From Candidatus Eremiobacter antarcticus (GTDB lineage: Bacteria > Vulcanimicrobiota > Vulcanimicrobiia > Eremiobacterales > Eremiobacteraceae): 64,000 bases of DNA. Both the position numbers and the translations under genes were made by a program. The notes beneath the pieces were generated by a model. The model searched no databases. It had not been told where the DNA came from and was given only the letters and a program-made list of their open reading frames with translations. This document shows positions 49,298 to 58,531 of the stretch, piece after piece; positions within the stretch are counted from its first letter, which is position 1; the number at the start of each line of letters is the position of its first letter. Location: assembly GCA_003244105.1 (NCBI GenBank), contig QHBK01000006.1, positions 275,702 to 339,701 on the forward strand, in the 5' to 3' direction.

Positions 49298-50218
49298 ATG
49301 AGGGCCGCTTGCACAGCGTTGTGCCTGTCGATCGTCGTCTCGGCCGTGGCCACGATTTCGGAGCTGCGGCCTTATTCTGCGGGGCTTCATCGCTGGCAGT
49401 ACACACTCGCGGTCGCGCTTGCCGGTCTGGCGCTGGGGGCGTTGTTGGCCCCGCTGCTGCGCAGACGGACGTGGACCGCGCGAGCCGCTGCGGCAAGTGC
49501 TGCAGGCGGAATTGTGACGGCGATAGCATTTGTCGCGGCGGAATTGCTCGCGGGGCCTCCGCAGCGTGTGCCGGTGGCGCCGGGCGAAAACTACCGGCCG
49601 CCGCACTCATCGCTTCTGTTGACGTTTCCGGCCATTTCACCGGAGGCGCTGTCGGCAAACGGCGTCGCGCAGACGATCGTTCTTTCAAGCGCGCGGACCA
49701 GGTGGCAGCTGACGCCTCAGCAGACTGTGCGGATCCGCTCGTATGTCTTGCGCTCGGATCCTTGGCCTGCGGCCTACGTCAGCGCGCGTTCCCCACACCA
49801 TGAACCGGAGACGGTCACGCAGCCGCAAAATCCAGCGTTCGTGTCGCCGGTCTTGCAGTTTCCGAGCGCCGACAAGGACGGGATGCTCGTGGATCAGTTC
49901 TCCGTCCCCGCCTTGCACCGCGAAGTCAGCGTGAAATATTATCCAAATCTGATCTCCCGCGGGATCGATGTGCCTTTCGTTCAGTTCGCGATCGCGCAGG
50001 AAAACGGCCCCACCATCGCCTCGGGCGTGGCGGTCAGCGGCCGGCCGGTCTCAAAGGGGAACATGCTGCTGACATTCTCGCTCGGCACGTATCCGGTCGT
50101 CACCATAGCGGGCGCGCCCGACCCGTTGCTGTACGGCACGGGTTTGGCGCTGAGCGCCGCGGGCATCGTGGGGTTCTTGTTGGGCGCGCTTCGCGCGGGC
50201 GCGGGCCAGCCGGCGTGA
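49298..50218 (+). CDS. Membrane protein of unknown function
   Basis: 306 residues from ATG at 49298. Three hydrophobic helices at the N-terminus (CLSIVVSAVATISEL, YTLAVALAGLALGALLAPLLRR, AASAAGGIVTAIAFVAAELLAG), a large soluble domain (YRPPHSSLLLTFPAISPEAL to IAQENGPTIASGVAVSGRPV), and a C-terminal helix (GLALSAAGIVGFLLGALRAG). No family recognised. Its stop overlaps the GTG of the glycosidase (GTGA), so the pair is coupled. Confidence 0.7.
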   Translation: MRAACTALCLSIVVSAVATISELRPYSAGLHRWQYTLAVALAGLALGALLAPLLRRRTWTARAAAASAAGGIVTAIAFVAAELLAGPPQRVPVAPGENYRPPHSSLLLTFPAISPEALSANGVAQTIVLSSARTRWQLTPQQTVRIRSYVLRSDPWPAAYVSARSPHHEPETVTQPQNPAFVSPVLQFPSADKDGMLVDQFSVPALHREVSVKYYPNLISRGIDVPFVQFAIAQENGPTIASGVAVSGRPVSKGNMLLTFSLGTYPVVTIAGAPDPLLYGTGLALSAAGIVGFLLGALRAGAGQPA

Positions 50219-52743
50219 CCGACTACACGGATCACGTCGTACGGCGCAACCCGGACGGCTCGTACGACGTGAGGGACGACCGCGTGCTTGTGGGTGCGTC
50301 GCTGGGCAACAGCAGCGCGTGGCTGGTCGGCAAAGCGACCGGCGCAATCCAAAAGATCTACTCGCTGCATCTCGATGAAGACGTCTTTTGGTCGACGGTG
50401 GTCACGTACGGCAGCCCGCACCATCACGTGCTGGTGGGATTGGAGGCCGGCGACCGTACGCCCGAGGAACGCTTTGGCCGCGAGGGCGGCCACGTGATAC
50501 TCACGCCTGTCGCTCCGGGGCATTTCGCCTATCACCCGGGTTATCAGCGTCATCGTTTCGAGTTGCCAAGCGGTCTGCAGGTCACGGAAACGCTTTTCGT
50601 GCCGCACACGGGGCTGGCCGATCCGGCGGTAGCCTTTTTCGCCGTCGATATCCATAACGCGGGCGCCGAGACGCGGGAGCTCGTCGTCCACGCGTACGCC
50701 AAGCTGTGTGGAACGACGCCGCGCGATCTGATCGCGCGCTTCGATCCGGCGCTGCGCGGGCTCATCGCCTGGAACGAGTCTCATCCTTCGTGGGTTCGCA
50801 TCGTGGGCTGCACGATGAAAGTGCACGGCTACGAAACCATGCAGCACGCCGCTGAATCGTACGACCCACAAAACGTGCCACCACTTTCCAAGGACACAAC
50901 TGAGAAGGGCAACATCATCGGCGCGCTGGGCGCGATCGTCAGCGTCAAGGCAGGCAAGACCCAACGGCTGGCATTCATCGAGGTCTTCTCCCCCGACGGC
51001 GAGGCAGCCGCGCGCAAAATCTACGAGTCAGCCCAGGACGTGGAAGACTGGCTTGCGCGCACGAATGACTTCTATGCCGGCGCGCTGGGCGTCTCGCAGG
51101 TGCTGACGCCGGAGAAGACCATCAACGACGGCGCCTTTTGGGCGAAGGCGAACATGCTGCGCGTCATGGCCAAATATCCGCAGGGCTGCGCGTTCACGAA
51201 CAGCCCCGGCGCCTCTGCGGCGGTCGTCGGGCGGGACCTCGCATGGTTCACCACGGGCTGCGATTATCTGATGCCGGACGTCTCGCGCGCGATGCTGCTT
51301 CGTTTCGGCGAGACGCAGTACGACACTGGGAAGCTGCCCGAATATTACCACGCGGTCACGGGAGCGGTCGAGGATTACGGGCTGAACGTGAACGACGACA
51401 CGCCGCTGTTCATTTTGGCCTGCGCGCATCATTACCGCATCACGGGTGACCGGACGTTTTTGGATGCGGTCTGGCCGGTCATGCACAAAGCTGCCGACTA
51501 TCTTTTGAGTCAGCGAGACGAGCGCGGCCTTGTCTATTGCACCGCGACCGGCGAAGAGGTGCGCGGCATCGCGGGTTGGCGCAACATCATCCCTCACTTC
51601 AGCATCAACGGCGCGGTCACCGAGATCAATTCGGAGTGTTATGCGGCGCTTTCGACGATGGCACAGCTGGCCCGCCAGCGCGCCGTGCAGTGGGCGGAGC
51701 AGCGCGATGAATACGAGGCGATCGGCGGTCACTATGCCGCTGCCGGGCGGGCGCTGCGAGACGCGATCAACAAGCACTTGCTGAACCCCAAGAACGGCAT
51801 GTACGTGCTCAATATCGACGTCAACGGCCAAGTGCACGCCGACGTCACGGGCGACGAAGTCTTTCCCGTCATGTTCGACGTCGCTCCCGCGGCCGTCGGC
51901 TACCGCATCATCAGCCGGCTCAACACTCCCGACTTCCAGACAGAAGCGGGGCTGCGCACAGTCTCGCGGCTCTCTCCCGATTACACGCCATACCGCGATG
52001 TCGGGCTCATCGGCGGGGTGTGGCCGGGGCTCTCGTTTTGGTATGCGTTCGCGGCGGCCAAGATCTACCCGGACGCGATGGCCCATAATCTCAAGCAAGG
52101 GTATGCCCAATACTTGCGCGATCCCAAGATCTACAACACGGTGCCCGGGCAATTCTCCGAATGGTTCGACGGCGAGTCGCTCGTCAACCGCGGGATGCGG
52201 CTGTCGCCTTGGGAGCCGCCGCGCTATCTCTGGGCTGCCATCGAGGGCGCCTGCGGCCTTAATCTGCATGAAGCGCCAAAGCGCTTCAACGTGGCCCCGC
52301 TCATGCCGTCAGGCTGGCGCTGGCTGGGCGTGCGGCGGCTGCCGCTTGCCGGCAGCGAGCTGAGCTATTTCATCATCCGCGAGCACTCGAAGTTCCGCGT
52401 GTTCGCGAACGGACACCTCAGCGTGGAAGGGGACCTAGAGGTCTTCGATGAGGACGTCAGCAATCGCATCGAACGGCTCGACCCCGACATGGAAGTCATC
52501 GCGTTCCGGCGAGATCAGGAGTGGCTGATCTGCATCGGAAGCACGCTGAACGTGGCATACACGTTTCCGCTGTCGCTGAAGCGGCTTATCGATGAACGCC
52601 GCCGCTATCGGGCGCATCTGTTCAACGCCGACTTAGGTCGCTGGATCGAAAGTGAGACCGCCATTGGCCAGGAATTCGCCGATATCGCCCTGCGCATCGA
52701 AGCGCAAAGCTTTGGATTGACAAGGCTCGTGCCGGCGGACTAA
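50215..52743 (+). CDS. Six-hairpin glycosidase, amylo-1,6-glucosidase/GH94-like
   Basis: 842 residues from GTG at 50215. An N-terminal beta-domain (~1-270: SLGNSSAWLVGKATGAIQKIYSLHL, VTETLFVPHTGLADPAVAFFAVDI) precedes an (alpha/alpha)6 barrel (~280-700): INDGAFWAKANMLRVMAKYPQGCAFTNSPGASAAVVGRDLAWFTTGCDYLMPDVSRAMLLRF, YYHAVTGAVEDYGLNVNDDTPLFILACAHHYRITGD, and GLIGGVWPGLSFWYAFAAAKIYPDAM. It probably cleaves or phosphorolyses an alpha- or beta-glucan; catalytic acids cannot be assigned by eye. No signal peptide, so cytosolic. Confidence 0.8.
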   Translation: MTDYTDHVVRRNPDGSYDVRDDRVLVGASLGNSSAWLVGKATGAIQKIYSLHLDEDVFWSTVVTYGSPHHHVLVGLEAGDRTPEERFGREGGHVILTPVAPGHFAYHPGYQRHRFELPSGLQVTETLFVPHTGLADPAVAFFAVDIHNAGAETRELVVHAYAKLCGTTPRDLIARFDPALRGLIAWNESHPSWVRIVGCTMKVHGYETMQHAAESYDPQNVPPLSKDTTEKGNIIGALGAIVSVKAGKTQRLAFIEVFSPDGEAAARKIYESAQDVEDWLARTNDFYAGALGVSQVLTPEKTINDGAFWAKANMLRVMAKYPQGCAFTNSPGASAAVVGRDLAWFTTGCDYLMPDVSRAMLLRFGETQYDTGKLPEYYHAVTGAVEDYGLNVNDDTPLFILACAHHYRITGDRTFLDAVWPVMHKAADYLLSQRDERGLVYCTATGEEVRGIAGWRNIIPHFSINGAVTEINSECYAALSTMAQLARQRAVQWAEQRDEYEAIGGHYAAAGRALRDAINKHLLNPKNGMYVLNIDVNGQVHADVTGDEVFPVMFDVAPAAVGYRIISRLNTPDFQTEAGLRTVSRLSPDYTPYRDVGLIGGVWPGLSFWYAFAAAKIYPDAMAHNLKQGYAQYLRDPKIYNTVPGQFSEWFDGESLVNRGMRLSPWEPPRYLWAAIEGACGLNLHEAPKRFNVAPLMPSGWRWLGVRRLPLAGSELSYFIIREHSKFRVFANGHLSVEGDLEVFDEDVSNRIERLDPDMEVIAFRRDQEWLICIGSTLNVAYTFPLSLKRLIDERRRYRAHLFNADLGRWIESETAIGQEFADIALRIEAQSFGLTRLVPAD

Positions 52744-52890
52744 AGGCGTGGAAAAGAAGAAGGCCCAAAGTAGCAGCTTCGGGCCCCGTGAAGCCGACCG
52801 CGACTCGCGAGCTTGGGTGAGGTCGGTCGACTCTACTACTCTCATCGGCGGCGCGAGACCCGAAAGCGGCCGGAAAGTAAAAAATTTAAT
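52744..52890. other. Intergenic leader with hairpins upstream of the peptide-binding lipoprotein
   Basis: GGCCC at 52762-52766 pairs with GGGCC at 52781-52785, extended by AAG/CTT after one mismatch; a second G/C-rich repeat, GACCG near 52796 with CGGTC near 52824, follows. No T-tract follows on the plus strand. It could be a leader structure or a weak terminator. I see no gene. Confidence 0.35.
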
Positions 52891-54546
52891 TTGAGCAACG
52901 CCTGCGGTATATGGGCGTTTGCGCTCGCAACTGTTTGCTGGCTTGCCGCCGGCGTTTTGGGCTGCTCCAAGATCGAGACCAGCACGGGGGGCGCAGGCGG
53001 GAATCGCTCCACCATTCCCGGCGTGCTGCGAGTGGGATCGTACGAAGACCTCGACAACCTCAATCCTTTGCTCTCCAATCAGTCGTTTGTGACCGACGTC
53101 GAGCAGATGGTCTTTTCCGGGCTCATCGACTACGACGACCATGGAGATGCGATCCCTGACGTGGCCCTTGAGATTCCGACGCTCGAGAACGGCGGGATCG
53201 CCGCCGACGGCAAGACCATCACGTACCACTTGCGGCACGGCGTCCGTTTTTCCGACGGGGTCGCGCTGACGTCCGCCGACGTGAAATACACCTGGCAGCA
53301 GATCATGAACCCGAAGAACAACGTGCCCTATCGCTATCCCTACGGGATCGTCGCCTCGATCGACACGCCTGACGCCTACACTGTGGTCGTCCACCTCAAG
53401 CAGCCGTTTGCGGCCTTCGTCGCCTACTTCATGCGCAACGGCAACGTCGGCTCGATACTGCCCGAACATCTGCTCAAGGGCTACTCCGAGATCAACCGCA
53501 TCGCGTTCAACACGCATCCCATTGGAAGCGGGCCGTTCAAGGTGGTCAGCTGGCAGCCGGGCGCCCTGCTCACGCTCGCGGCCAATCCCTCTTACTGGCG
53601 CGGGAGGCCGAAGCTCAACGAGATCCGCTTTCAGATCATCGCCAACCAGAACACGCTTTTGACCAGCGTTCTCGGTCACGACGTCGACGTGTACTATGAC
53701 GCCCCGGAAGCGCAGTACGCAACCTTGAGCGCGATCCGCGGGTACCGCGTGACGCGCGTCCCCAACATGACCTTCGAGCACATCGATTTCAATTGCGCGC
53801 GCTATCCATTGGACGATGTGCGAGTTCGCCAGGCGATCGCGTACGCGATCGATTGGAAGAAGCTCGCCGACCACGTCTATCTCGGTCTTGACCCGCCCGG
53901 TATGGCCGACATACCGCCGATGTCCTGGGCGTACGACCCAAGCGTGCTGCCGTACCCGCACGACGTCACGCGCGCGCGCAATCTGCTGAGATCGGCCGGT
54001 TGGCTGACCGGCGCTGACGGCGTCGTGCGCAAAAACGGCGAGCCTATGCGCCTCGACATTGCCACGGTCACCGGTGTGACGTCGCGTGCCAAAGCGGAGC
54101 AGCTGATCCAGCAGGACTTACGCGCGATCGGCATCGGCCTGGACGTGCACAACTATCCGGCCAGCCTCTTGTTCGCGACGTATGGAAGCAACGGCATCCT
54201 GGCGCGCGGGAAGTTCTATCTCTCTTTATACGCCTGGCAGTACACTGTGCCGGATCCGGACAACACCCAAACGATCGGGCCGAACGAGCTGCCGCCCGCG
54301 GGCACAAACTACACGTTCTGGGTGGATCAAGAACTCGGCTCGTGGCAGCGCGCCGCCCAAGCGCACTATGGCCGCAGCGAGCGGCGGCCGTATTACGTCA
54401 ACATCCAGCGGCGCATCCACGATGCCGTGCCAATGCACACGATCGTTTGGAGAGCGAGCATCGACATCGTCAGTACGGATCTGAAGAACTTCAAACCGGC
54501 GCCCGCCGTCAGCGATTTCTGGAACTCGTACGAATGGGAGATCTAA
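52891..54546 (+). CDS. Peptide/oligopeptide-type ABC substrate-binding lipoprotein (paralogue 2)
   Basis: 551 residues from TTG at 52891. Lipoprotein signal with GVLGCSK (lipid Cys at 25). SBP_bac_5 domain: VLRVGSYEDLDNLNPLLSNQSF, FSGLIDYDDHGDAIPDVAL, KTITYHLRHGVRFSDGVALTSADVKYTWQQIMNPK, GSGPFKVVSWQPGALLTLAANPSYWRG, RQAIAYAIDWKKLADHVYLG and DLRAIGIGLDVHNYPASLLF. It aligns along its length with the gene at 42169-43833. No transport permease accompanies it either. It converges on the TonB-dependent receptor. Confidence 0.88.
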   Translation: MSNACGIWAFALATVCWLAAGVLGCSKIETSTGGAGGNRSTIPGVLRVGSYEDLDNLNPLLSNQSFVTDVEQMVFSGLIDYDDHGDAIPDVALEIPTLENGGIAADGKTITYHLRHGVRFSDGVALTSADVKYTWQQIMNPKNNVPYRYPYGIVASIDTPDAYTVVVHLKQPFAAFVAYFMRNGNVGSILPEHLLKGYSEINRIAFNTHPIGSGPFKVVSWQPGALLTLAANPSYWRGRPKLNEIRFQIIANQNTLLTSVLGHDVDVYYDAPEAQYATLSAIRGYRVTRVPNMTFEHIDFNCARYPLDDVRVRQAIAYAIDWKKLADHVYLGLDPPGMADIPPMSWAYDPSVLPYPHDVTRARNLLRSAGWLTGADGVVRKNGEPMRLDIATVTGVTSRAKAEQLIQQDLRAIGIGLDVHNYPASLLFATYGSNGILARGKFYLSLYAWQYTVPDPDNTQTIGPNELPPAGTNYTFWVDQELGSWQRAAQAHYGRSERRPYYVNIQRRIHDAVPMHTIVWRASIDIVSTDLKNFKPAPAVSDFWNSYEWEI

Positions 54547-54548
54547 AG

Positions 54549-54569
54549 GAGCGTCCGGCGCTCTCTTTT
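54549..54569. terminator. Putative Rho-independent terminator
   Basis: GAGCG at 54549-54553, loop TCCGG, CGCTC at 54559-54563, then TCTTTTG. Short but followed by T-rich sequence, placed between the end of the binding-protein gene and the convergent receptor gene, so it could serve the plus-strand transcript. Confidence 0.5.
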
Positions 54570-54573
54570 GCGC

Positions 54574-57384
54574 CTAGAGATTGCTCCAGGTGAGGCGCAA
54601 GTAGATCGTTCGCGGCGCGGGATAGGAGGCGGGTACGTACGCGTCACGGCCGTACGTCCAGGGCAGCGATCGCGTGCGGCCGTCCGATGTGGGAACTCCG
54701 TTTCCCAGCGTGTAGCATCCGCTTCCGACGCCGTTGTCGCCCCCATAGTACTTGGCGTATGCGGTGCCGCAGTCCGGGCTTCCAGCGTACCCCGGCGGAC
54801 CTATGAGCCACGGGTTGCCGAACAGTTCGTTGGGCTTGACGTAGTCGAGCAGGTTGGTCGCCTCAAGCTGCAACTGCGCGCGATCGCTCAGATGCACGGC
54901 GGCGTGTAGCGAGAGCAGCAACGCGGGCGCCGACGTCAGCGAGTACGGATCGTCGCCTTCCGGTGTGCCGAGGTTGCCGATGAACGGGTTGAACGGCGTT
55001 CCGCCCGCGCAGCCCGATGGCAGCGGACAGTACGGATGGGCGGGGTCGCGCAAGAAGTAGTAATTGAAGCCGGGATCCACGTTATTGTCGTTGAGCACTT
55101 GCGTTGGGCGCGCGTCCGCGCGAGGGCACTGGAAACTGACGGCGGTGCAGTAGGCGAACACCTTGGTGCCGTTGCCGTACGGATAGCCCGACTCGTAGCT
55201 CACTGAGGGGCCCAGCTCAATTTTACCCAAGCGCACATTGTACGAGGCAACGGCCTGCAGTTTGGGCGCGTAGCTGAGCGGAAACAGGTGGCCGGCGGCT
55301 GCGGCCGGCGCGTTGAGATCGTTGAGCCCGTACTGACTGGCGCTTGACGACCGCCCGTTGAGATAGGTGGCGGTCATGTTGAAGCCGCCGTGTTCTACCG
55401 CAAGCTCGAGGCCCCGGATGCGCGCGAGCCCGACGTTTTCCGGCAGCGCCACTCCCAGCGACGCGCCTGCCGTGCCGCTGACCACCAGCGGAGCTTTGAA
55501 GCTCGACGGAATGACGTCGATGAGATTCGTCTCGTAACGGTAGAAGCCGGTCAGCTTGTACGACAGCGTCCCACTTCGCCCGAACGAAATCTCGTAGTCC
55601 GATGCTCGTTCCGGCACGAGCGGCGTCAGACGCTGCGGCGGTTGGGTGCCGATGCGAACGACTCGCTCGATCTCAAGGGCTTGCGGCGGCTGGCTGTAGC
55701 CGCCCGCAGACAGCTTGACGACCGAGGTCCGCGCGCTGCCGAGCTGCAGAGCCCCGGTGAAGCGCGGATCGAGCACGGCATAGCGCTCGCCGGATCCGTC
55801 GCTGCGCCGCGCTGTCCCTATCAACGCGCGCATGCCCAAATCAACCTTCAGCGCCGGCGAGAACACAAGACGGTCGGTCGCATACCAGGCGGACTGCAGC
55901 ACGACGGGGTTGCTGGTGAGCACTTCGGGCACCACCGGAATGGTCTCGCTCTGAGCGAAGCGCTGGTGCTGCACGTCCAGGCCATAACGCAGCTCGTGGC
56001 GGTTTGAGGCGGCAGTCTCGACGTCGACCGCGGTTCCCCGCAGCGTCAATCCCGTGGTGCTGGCAAGCGAGATGGGGCCGTCGGGAAAAGACAGATCATC
56101 CCAAAACGGCCCAAATGCGGTCGAGCCGAAATCCGACCGGTAGAGCCGCAGGCGAGACAACGAATGGTCTCCCGTCTTTGTCAGCTGTAACTTTTGCACG
56201 CCGTAGGTGCCGCGCACGCGCGTCGGAACCCTCACGGGCGCGCTCAGCGATGCAGCGCCTGGATATGGTCCGAAGCTCTGGTACGTCTGACCCGCGAAGG
56301 GCGTGCCGTAGAGATCGTAGGCGGCCTGCCCGCCGAACGTCAGGAACTGGACGTCGTAGCGATTTTGCAGGCGCACGTGGAAATTCACGAGCCCGCTCCA
56401 GCCGCCTTGGCGGTGCAATGCCAAGCCGTAGGTCGCAGCTTCCGCGGGATAAAACGTGTTGCGGTCGCCGTAGTCGATCGCGTCGTTGAAGACGCGCGCC
56501 GCGACGAATGACCGCGTCGACAGGTTCGAGTCGGCAAAGCCTGTATGCGCGTCGACGTCGAGCGCTTGGCCGACAAGCCCGGTGCCGATGGAGACGGCGT
56601 ACTTCGCGGGATACGTGCCGGCGGCCGCGATCTCATCGACGACACCCGACAAAGCGCTTGGCTCCTCGACGGAGAACGCTCCGACGTCCACCTTCGTGTA
56701 GGCGACGCCGGTCGTCGACAAGGAAGCGCCGATCGGGTTTCCACCCGGCTCCGCAACCTCGGCCTGCGCCAACGGCACGTCGTCGTACCGGTAGATCGTC
56801 TGATCAGCCTTGCCGCCGCGGATGAGCGCGTCTCCGAACGTATCGATCACCGTGCCCGGCGCGTTCGAAAGCGCCCCTTCGACGCTGCCTCTCACGTACG
56901 ATGATAGACCCGAGACCGAGACACCCCGTTGCGCGGCGGCTTCCGTTCCCACAATCGCGTATTGATTGCCGCTTTGCTCGACGCCGAGCTTGGACGCTCG
57001 CACAATCGTCGTCGAGAGCGTGCGGATCTCAGGCTCCAGCCGCGCCGTCAGCGTGGCGCGCTCATCCGGATAGACGGGAACGTGCGCGACGAGAGCGCGG
57101 AAGTTCGTCGCTGAAACGGTCACTGTGTATTGGTCCGGCGCGATGCCCAAGAGCGTGAAGCGGCCGCGAGGGTCGGAGCGAGCGGAGTATCGCGCGGAGG
57201 GGGACGTGGCGACGATGGCGGCGCCGGCCAGCGGCCGGCCGTCAACGTCCACGACGCTGCCCGCGATGCTTCCGAGCGTCGCGGCGGGCACGGCGGTCGC
57301 GTGGGCGCCGGACCATGTCAAAGTGGCGCACAACAGCGCCGCGAAGAACGCCCGATTAGGAACAGCGAAGTATCCGGTCCTCAA
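54574..57384 (-). CDS. TonB-dependent-receptor-like outer membrane protein with N-terminal carboxypeptidase-regulatory domain
   Basis: 936 residues from TTG at 57384. Signal peptide AFFAALLCATLTWSGAHA, then a carboxypeptidase-regulatory-like beta-sandwich (ATLGSIAGSVVDVDGRPLAGAAIVATSPSARYSARSDPRGRFTLLGIAPDQYTVTVSA, ~35-110), a plug-like segment (~130-240, PGTVIDTFGDALIRGGKADQTIYRYDDVPL) and a long beta-barrel ending in PRTIYLRLTWSNL. No clear TonB box is visible. It probably takes up a large ligand, with the two binding lipoproteins as possible partners. The promoter side carries a palindrome at 57407-57422. Confidence 0.85.
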   Translation of the reverse strand: MRTGYFAVPNRAFFAALLCATLTWSGAHATAVPAATLGSIAGSVVDVDGRPLAGAAIVATSPSARYSARSDPRGRFTLLGIAPDQYTVTVSATNFRALVAHVPVYPDERATLTARLEPEIRTLSTTIVRASKLGVEQSGNQYAIVGTEAAAQRGVSVSGLSSYVRGSVEGALSNAPGTVIDTFGDALIRGGKADQTIYRYDDVPLAQAEVAEPGGNPIGASLSTTGVAYTKVDVGAFSVEEPSALSGVVDEIAAAGTYPAKYAVSIGTGLVGQALDVDAHTGFADSNLSTRSFVAARVFNDAIDYGDRNTFYPAEAATYGLALHRQGGWSGLVNFHVRLQNRYDVQFLTFGGQAAYDLYGTPFAGQTYQSFGPYPGAASLSAPVRVPTRVRGTYGVQKLQLTKTGDHSLSRLRLYRSDFGSTAFGPFWDDLSFPDGPISLASTTGLTLRGTAVDVETAASNRHELRYGLDVQHQRFAQSETIPVVPEVLTSNPVVLQSAWYATDRLVFSPALKVDLGMRALIGTARRSDGSGERYAVLDPRFTGALQLGSARTSVVKLSAGGYSQPPQALEIERVVRIGTQPPQRLTPLVPERASDYEISFGRSGTLSYKLTGFYRYETNLIDVIPSSFKAPLVVSGTAGASLGVALPENVGLARIRGLELAVEHGGFNMTATYLNGRSSSASQYGLNDLNAPAAAAGHLFPLSYAPKLQAVASYNVRLGKIELGPSVSYESGYPYGNGTKVFAYCTAVSFQCPRADARPTQVLNDNNVDPGFNYYFLRDPAHPYCPLPSGCAGGTPFNPFIGNLGTPEGDDPYSLTSAPALLLSLHAAVHLSDRAQLQLEATNLLDYVKPNELFGNPWLIGPPGYAGSPDCGTAYAKYYGGDNGVGSGCYTLGNGVPTSDGRTRSLPWTYGRDAYVPASYPAPRTIYLRLTWSNL

Positions 57385-57406
57385 GCCCCGAGGCTTCGCA
57401 GGCGAT

Positions 57407-57422
57407 GATAATCTTCCTTATC
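57407..57422. promoter_or_regulatory. Palindrome 5' of the TonB-dependent receptor, candidate operator
   Basis: GATAA (57407-57411) and TTATC (57418-57422) form a perfect 5-bp inverted repeat around TCTTCC, ending 23 bp before the receptor's start codon. Its half-sites resemble those of Fur-type iron boxes (GATAAT...ATTATC), though the repeat is shorter. Metal-dependent repression is inference. Confidence 0.4.
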
Positions 57423-57462
57423 AGCAGCGGCGCGGCTGGATGAAAATCCACCGCCTCGAGCT

Positions 57463-58506
57463 TTAGACCGTGAGGGTGATCTTGCCCATGTGCTCGTCGG
57501 CGGCGAGGCGCTCGAAAGCCCGGCGTCCGTCTCGAAGCGCAAACGTGGAGTCGATGACGGGCATGATGCGCCGGGTGACGACGAACCGCAGCATGTCGCG
57601 AAACTCGGGAAGCGAACCCATCGTCGATCCGCTGATCGTCAACTGCCGCCAGAAAATACGCGGCAGATCCGCGGGTGGATTCGGTCCACTGGTCGCGCCG
57701 GCCACGACAATCGTGCCCCCTTGGCGAACGGCTCTCAGGCTTGTGCCCCAGGTCGCTTCGCCGACGGTTTCGATGACCGCGTCAACGCCTTCGCCCCCGG
57801 TCGCGCGGAGAACCGCTTTGACTGCATCCCGGCCCGCCAGCACGACATCGCTTGCCCCCAGCGAGCGAGCGAACTCAAGTTTTGCCTGCGAACGAGAGGA
57901 GGCGAAGACACGCAAGCCCGCTGCAGCGCCCATCGCGACTGCCGCGCTTCCGACGCCGCCCGCTGCGGCGTTCACCAGCACGCTCTGCCCCGGCTGCAAG
58001 CGCGCTTTGACGAACAGCATGCGATAGGCCGTCAAGAAAGTCACGCACAGCGCCGCGGCTTCAGCCGCCGAAAGCTCCGGGGGTTTTGGAATAACGTGCA
58101 CCGCCGGCAGGACGACATATTGAGCGAAGGATCCTTCGGACGTGCCGTCGCTGAGCATCTGAAACCTGCGGCACAGCATAGGGTCGCCGCCTTGGCACCC
58201 GGCGCAGTGACCGCAAAAGCGCAGGGGGTACAGGATGACCTCGCTTCGCGGATCGGGCGATTCCGGAGGCCGCTCGGAGCCGTAAGCATCGACGATTCCC
58301 ACACCATCGCAGCCCAGGATGCGCGGCAGCGTTATGGGGTAACCGACCACGCCTTTGAGCGTCCAAAGATCGTGATGGTTGAGCGTTGCGGCCTGCATGC
58401 GCACGCGCACTTCGGCTGCGCCCGGCTCAGGCGCGGGGCGATCGCCGAACTCGAGATTTTCGATGGGAGCGTTGCCGCCCATCGACTTGGCGTACAGGGC
58501 GTCCAT
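57463..58506 (-). CDS. Medium-chain dehydrogenase/reductase (zinc-binding quinone oxidoreductase-like)
   Basis: 347 residues from ATG at 58506. MDR domain: ATLNHHDLWTLKGVVGYPITLPRILGCDGVGIV, structural zinc Cys in LRFCGHCAGCQGGDPMLCRRF (four Cys), NADPH fold QSVLVNAAAGGVGSAAVAMGAAAGLRVFASSRSQAKLEFA and the tail GRRAFERLAADEHMGKITL. The usual catalytic-zinc Cys near residue 40 is replaced (LNHHD), so it may be a quinone oxidoreductase rather than alcohol dehydrogenase. It follows the beta-propeller gene by 25 nt. Confidence 0.9.
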   Translation of the reverse strand: MDALYAKSMGGNAPIENLEFGDRPAPEPGAAEVRVRMQAATLNHHDLWTLKGVVGYPITLPRILGCDGVGIVDAYGSERPPESPDPRSEVILYPLRFCGHCAGCQGGDPMLCRRFQMLSDGTSEGSFAQYVVLPAVHVIPKPPELSAAEAAALCVTFLTAYRMLFVKARLQPGQSVLVNAAAGGVGSAAVAMGAAAGLRVFASSRSQAKLEFARSLGASDVVLAGRDAVKAVLRATGGEGVDAVIETVGEATWGTSLRAVRQGGTIVVAGATSGPNPPADLPRIFWRQLTISGSTMGSLPEFRDMLRFVVTRRIMPVIDSTFALRDGRRAFERLAADEHMGKITLTV

Positions 58507-58531
58507 GTGATCCTCCGCTGGAGCGGTGAGC

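Noticed and set aside
52744..52800. Rho-independent terminator after the glycosidase
   Set aside because: The GGCCC/GGGCC hairpin is not followed by a T-tract on the plus strand, so it is recorded only as a structured intergenic region.
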